Of a DNA stretch of 64,000 bases, positions 62,232 through 64,000 are shown one piece after another. Under the pieces are notes generated by a model. It saw only the letters and a list, made by a program, of their open reading frames with translations. It searched no databases and was not told where the DNA came from. How positions within the stretch are numbered: the first letter of the stretch is position 1; each line of letters begins with the position of its first letter. Source of the stretch: CAIMUX01 sp964473865 (GTDB taxonomy: Bacteria; Eisenbacteria; RBG-16-71-46; CAIMUX01); contig CAYYQN010000002.1 in NCBI GenBank assembly GCA_964473865.1, forward strand, positions 124,001-188,000, read 5' to 3'. The position numbers were made by a program, and so were the translations under genes.

Positions 62232-64000
62232 GGGCCGCGCGACGAGCCGCCGCCGTAGTTCTCGTCTCGCTGCTGGCGGCGGCGAGGCCGGCCCCGGCGC
62301 AGACGGAGTCCTCGTCCGGTGCGCCGGTACTCGCCTCTTCCCGGTCCGACGCGACCGGCGCGAGCGCCGCCCCGGCGGACTCCGCCGGGCGATCCGTCGT
62401 CCGCCCGGCTGCCGCCGATCGCCAGTCCGCGCCGGCCGGCGCAAGCGAACCCTGGTTCATCGAGGGGGAATCGCTGCACGGGACCAGCCAGAGCGGCACC
62501 GAACTGCGCGTGCCGCACATCACCCATGGAGTGCTCGACATCAGGGCCCGAGCCGGGCACATGAGCCCGGACCGCGAGATTCTCTCCCTGCGCGACTCGG
62601 TCGTCATCGCGGACACGGCGCGCACGCTCATGTCCAACGAAGGGATCTACCGCCGGACCCCGCGCCTTCTCGACATGGCCGGCGACGTCCGGGGAGAGGG
62701 GCCCGAGGGGGATTTCCGCTGCACGGACCTCACCTGGGATCGGCTGAGTGGGCGCCTGATCCTGCGCGGGGAGCCGGTCCTGACCGAGCTGGACCGCGTC
62801 CTCGAGTCCGCGCGCATCGAGTACGACACCGAGTCGCGCCGCGGCCTGGCGTTGGGCCGCGTCCGGATTCTGCTGCTCCCAGACTCGGTGCGGGCCTTCG
62901 GCGAACGCTGCGACTACGACGACCGGTCCGGTCGCTCCGTGCTGACCGGCGAGCCGCGTCTCGTGGTTCCGGGAGGCGCGGATGCGCCCGAGATGGTCGT
63001 GCGCGCCGACACCCTGGTGTTGCATGAGCTGGATCGGTCCGGTGAGGCGATCGGGTCCGTGCACATCGTTCGGGGCGATCTGCGCACCCGGAGCCGGCGG
63101 GCGCAATTCCGTCTCGAGCAGAATCGAATCGATCTCACGGGTGAGCCGGTCGCGTGGGATCTCGACGGGGACATCCGCGCCGACACCATGTCCGTACGGG
63201 TGCGCGAGCGGAAGGCCGATCAGTTGCGCGCGTGGGGCTCCGTCCGGGTTCGCTATGAGCCGCGCGACAAGGCCGGGGAGCGAAACCTGATCTTCGGCGA
63301 CACCCTCACGGCCGGACTCTCCGGAGGCGCGCTTACCGGGATGAAAGTCTACGGGCGCGCCCAGAGCCTCTATCTGCCCGCGATCCGGGACGTTCTCACC
63401 GGCAGCGGGCGAAACCTGAGCCAGGCACGGGAGATCCACGTGTTTCTGCGCGAGGGGCAGGCGCAGTGGGTGGATCTGATCGGGAAGGCCTCCGGCACCT
63501 ATCTCTATCCAAGTGACGCCACGCGCCGCCGTCTCCGCGAGCCCGCGATCCTCGATTCCATCGTTCCGGCCTGGGTTCGCGAGCCCGCTCCCGCGCGGGA
63601 TCCGGGGGCGGAGCCGCCCCCTCTGAGCGAGTTCCTCCAGGCTTTCGTTCGTGAGCGGAGCCTCGCGTTTCCCGACAGCGGCGGCTCATTCGATCAGCTC
63701 TTCAATGAACGCGTCGAGTATGAGGCGGACACCATACGTTTCTTCGTGCCGGAGGACCGGATCCGCCTGCAGGGAAACGGCGGGCTGCGCTATCGCGAGA
63801 GCACGCTCAAGTCGGGCCGGATCGACTACGACGCCGAACGCCGGCTGGTGCTGGCGTTCGAGAAGCCGGAGCTCAGTGACGGTCAGAGCACCGTGACCGG
63901 CGTGAAGATGACCTACCGCACCGACGAACAGGAGGGGATCGTCTATCGCGGCCGAACCGAATTCGACGGCGCATGGTACTGGGGGCGCGAGGTGAAGAAG
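62228..64000 (+). CDS. LptA/LptD (OstA)-like envelope protein, 3' truncated
   Basis: GTG 62228 overlaps the ROK stop as GTGA and the frame is open to the right edge (591 codons seen). Signal peptide ends A-P-A-Q near residue 27, followed by a Ser/Ala-rich lead, then repeated beta strands of OstA type such as G-D-L-R-T-R-S-R-R-A and A-D-T-L-V-L-H. These form the LptA-like jellyroll that moves lipopolysaccharide. A C-terminal barrel would lie outside the window, which would make it LptD; not proven. Confidence 0.72.
   Translation, partial: MRAARRAAAVVLVSLLAAARPAPAQTESSSGAPVLASSRSDATGASAAPADSAGRSVVRPAAADRQSAPAGASEPWFIEGESLHGTSQSGTELRVPHITHGVLDIRARAGHMSPDREILSLRDSVVIADTARTLMSNEGIYRRTPRLLDMAGDVRGEGPEGDFRCTDLTWDRLSGRLILRGEPVLTELDRVLESARIEYDTESRRGLALGRVRILLLPDSVRAFGERCDYDDRSGRSVLTGEPRLVVPGGADAPEMVVRADTLVLHELDRSGEAIGSVHIVRGDLRTRSRRAQFRLEQNRIDLTGEPVAWDLDGDIRADTMSVRVRERKADQLRAWGSVRVRYEPRDKAGERNLIFGDTLTAGLSGGALTGMKVYGRAQSLYLPAIRDVLTGSGRNLSQAREIHVFLREGQAQWVDLIGKASGTYLYPSDATRRRLREPAILDSIVPAWVREPAPARDPGAEPPPLSEFLQAFVRERSLAFPDSGGSFDQLFNERVEYEADTIRFFVPEDRIRLQGNGGLRYRESTLKSGRIDYDAERRLVLAFEKPELSDGQSTVTGVKMTYRTDEQEGIVYRGRTEFDGAWYWGREVKK

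Overview
The window is GC-rich (roughly two thirds G+C) and almost fully coding, with no tRNA, rRNA, CRISPR array, insertion sequence or prophage that I could recognise. Several traits point to a diderm bacterium of the FCB group (Eisenbacteria, Latescibacterota or Gemmatimonadota-like) rather than a proteobacterium. These are many lipoproteins, an LptD/OstA-like protein, a gingipain-type C25 peptidase ending in a FlgD-like sorting domain, a PorX/PorY-like pair, and a class 1B pyrK-pyrD pair. The phylum is an inference from gene content.

Layout. 1-1203 holds the 3' part of an alkaline-phosphatase-superfamily hydrolase. 1228-11762 (minus strand) is one translationally coupled glycan operon: GT2 glycosyltransferase, epimerase, DegT aminotransferase, SMR-type transporter, methyltransferase and three large GT-C enzymes, two of them with TPR tails. 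11968-20678 carries a parvulin lipoprotein, a UbiA prenyltransferase with a membrane partner, a DUF971 protein and the C25 peptidase. 20756-24957 holds clpB and a convergent diguanylate cyclase. 25223-28736 is a small secreted protein followed by a TPR-AAA+ (sigma-54 type) regulator closed by a clear terminator. 28839-32362 has a PTS IIA protein, a VanZ-like protein, aspS and a NYN/OST-HTH nuclease. 32555-40805 has two lipoproteins and the phoH - 7TM-HD - ybeY - CBS - CBS - recO block. 40899-48562 is a de novo pyrimidine operon (pyrR, B, C, K, D, F) behind a PyrR-type leader, with a TPR lipoprotein embedded in it. 48752-52941 is a nucleotide-sugar operon (ugd, cupin, epimerase, WecA-like transferase). 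53025-62231 runs serS, a PorY-like kinase, porX, tsaE, tsaB, rimI, accD, folC and a ROK kinase. An LptD/OstA-like gene runs off the right edge.

Genes are packed tightly. Twenty junctions are four-base ATGA, GTGA or TTGA start/stop overlaps, so translational coupling is the dominant mode of co-expression. The most interesting points are the pyr leader, where a PyrR hairpin, a 47-codon leader ORF, a terminator-like stem and a TTGA coupling to pyrR are superimposed; the linked PorY-PorX-tsaE block outside Bacteroidota together with a C25 peptidase; and the tandem TMTC-like mannosyltransferases.
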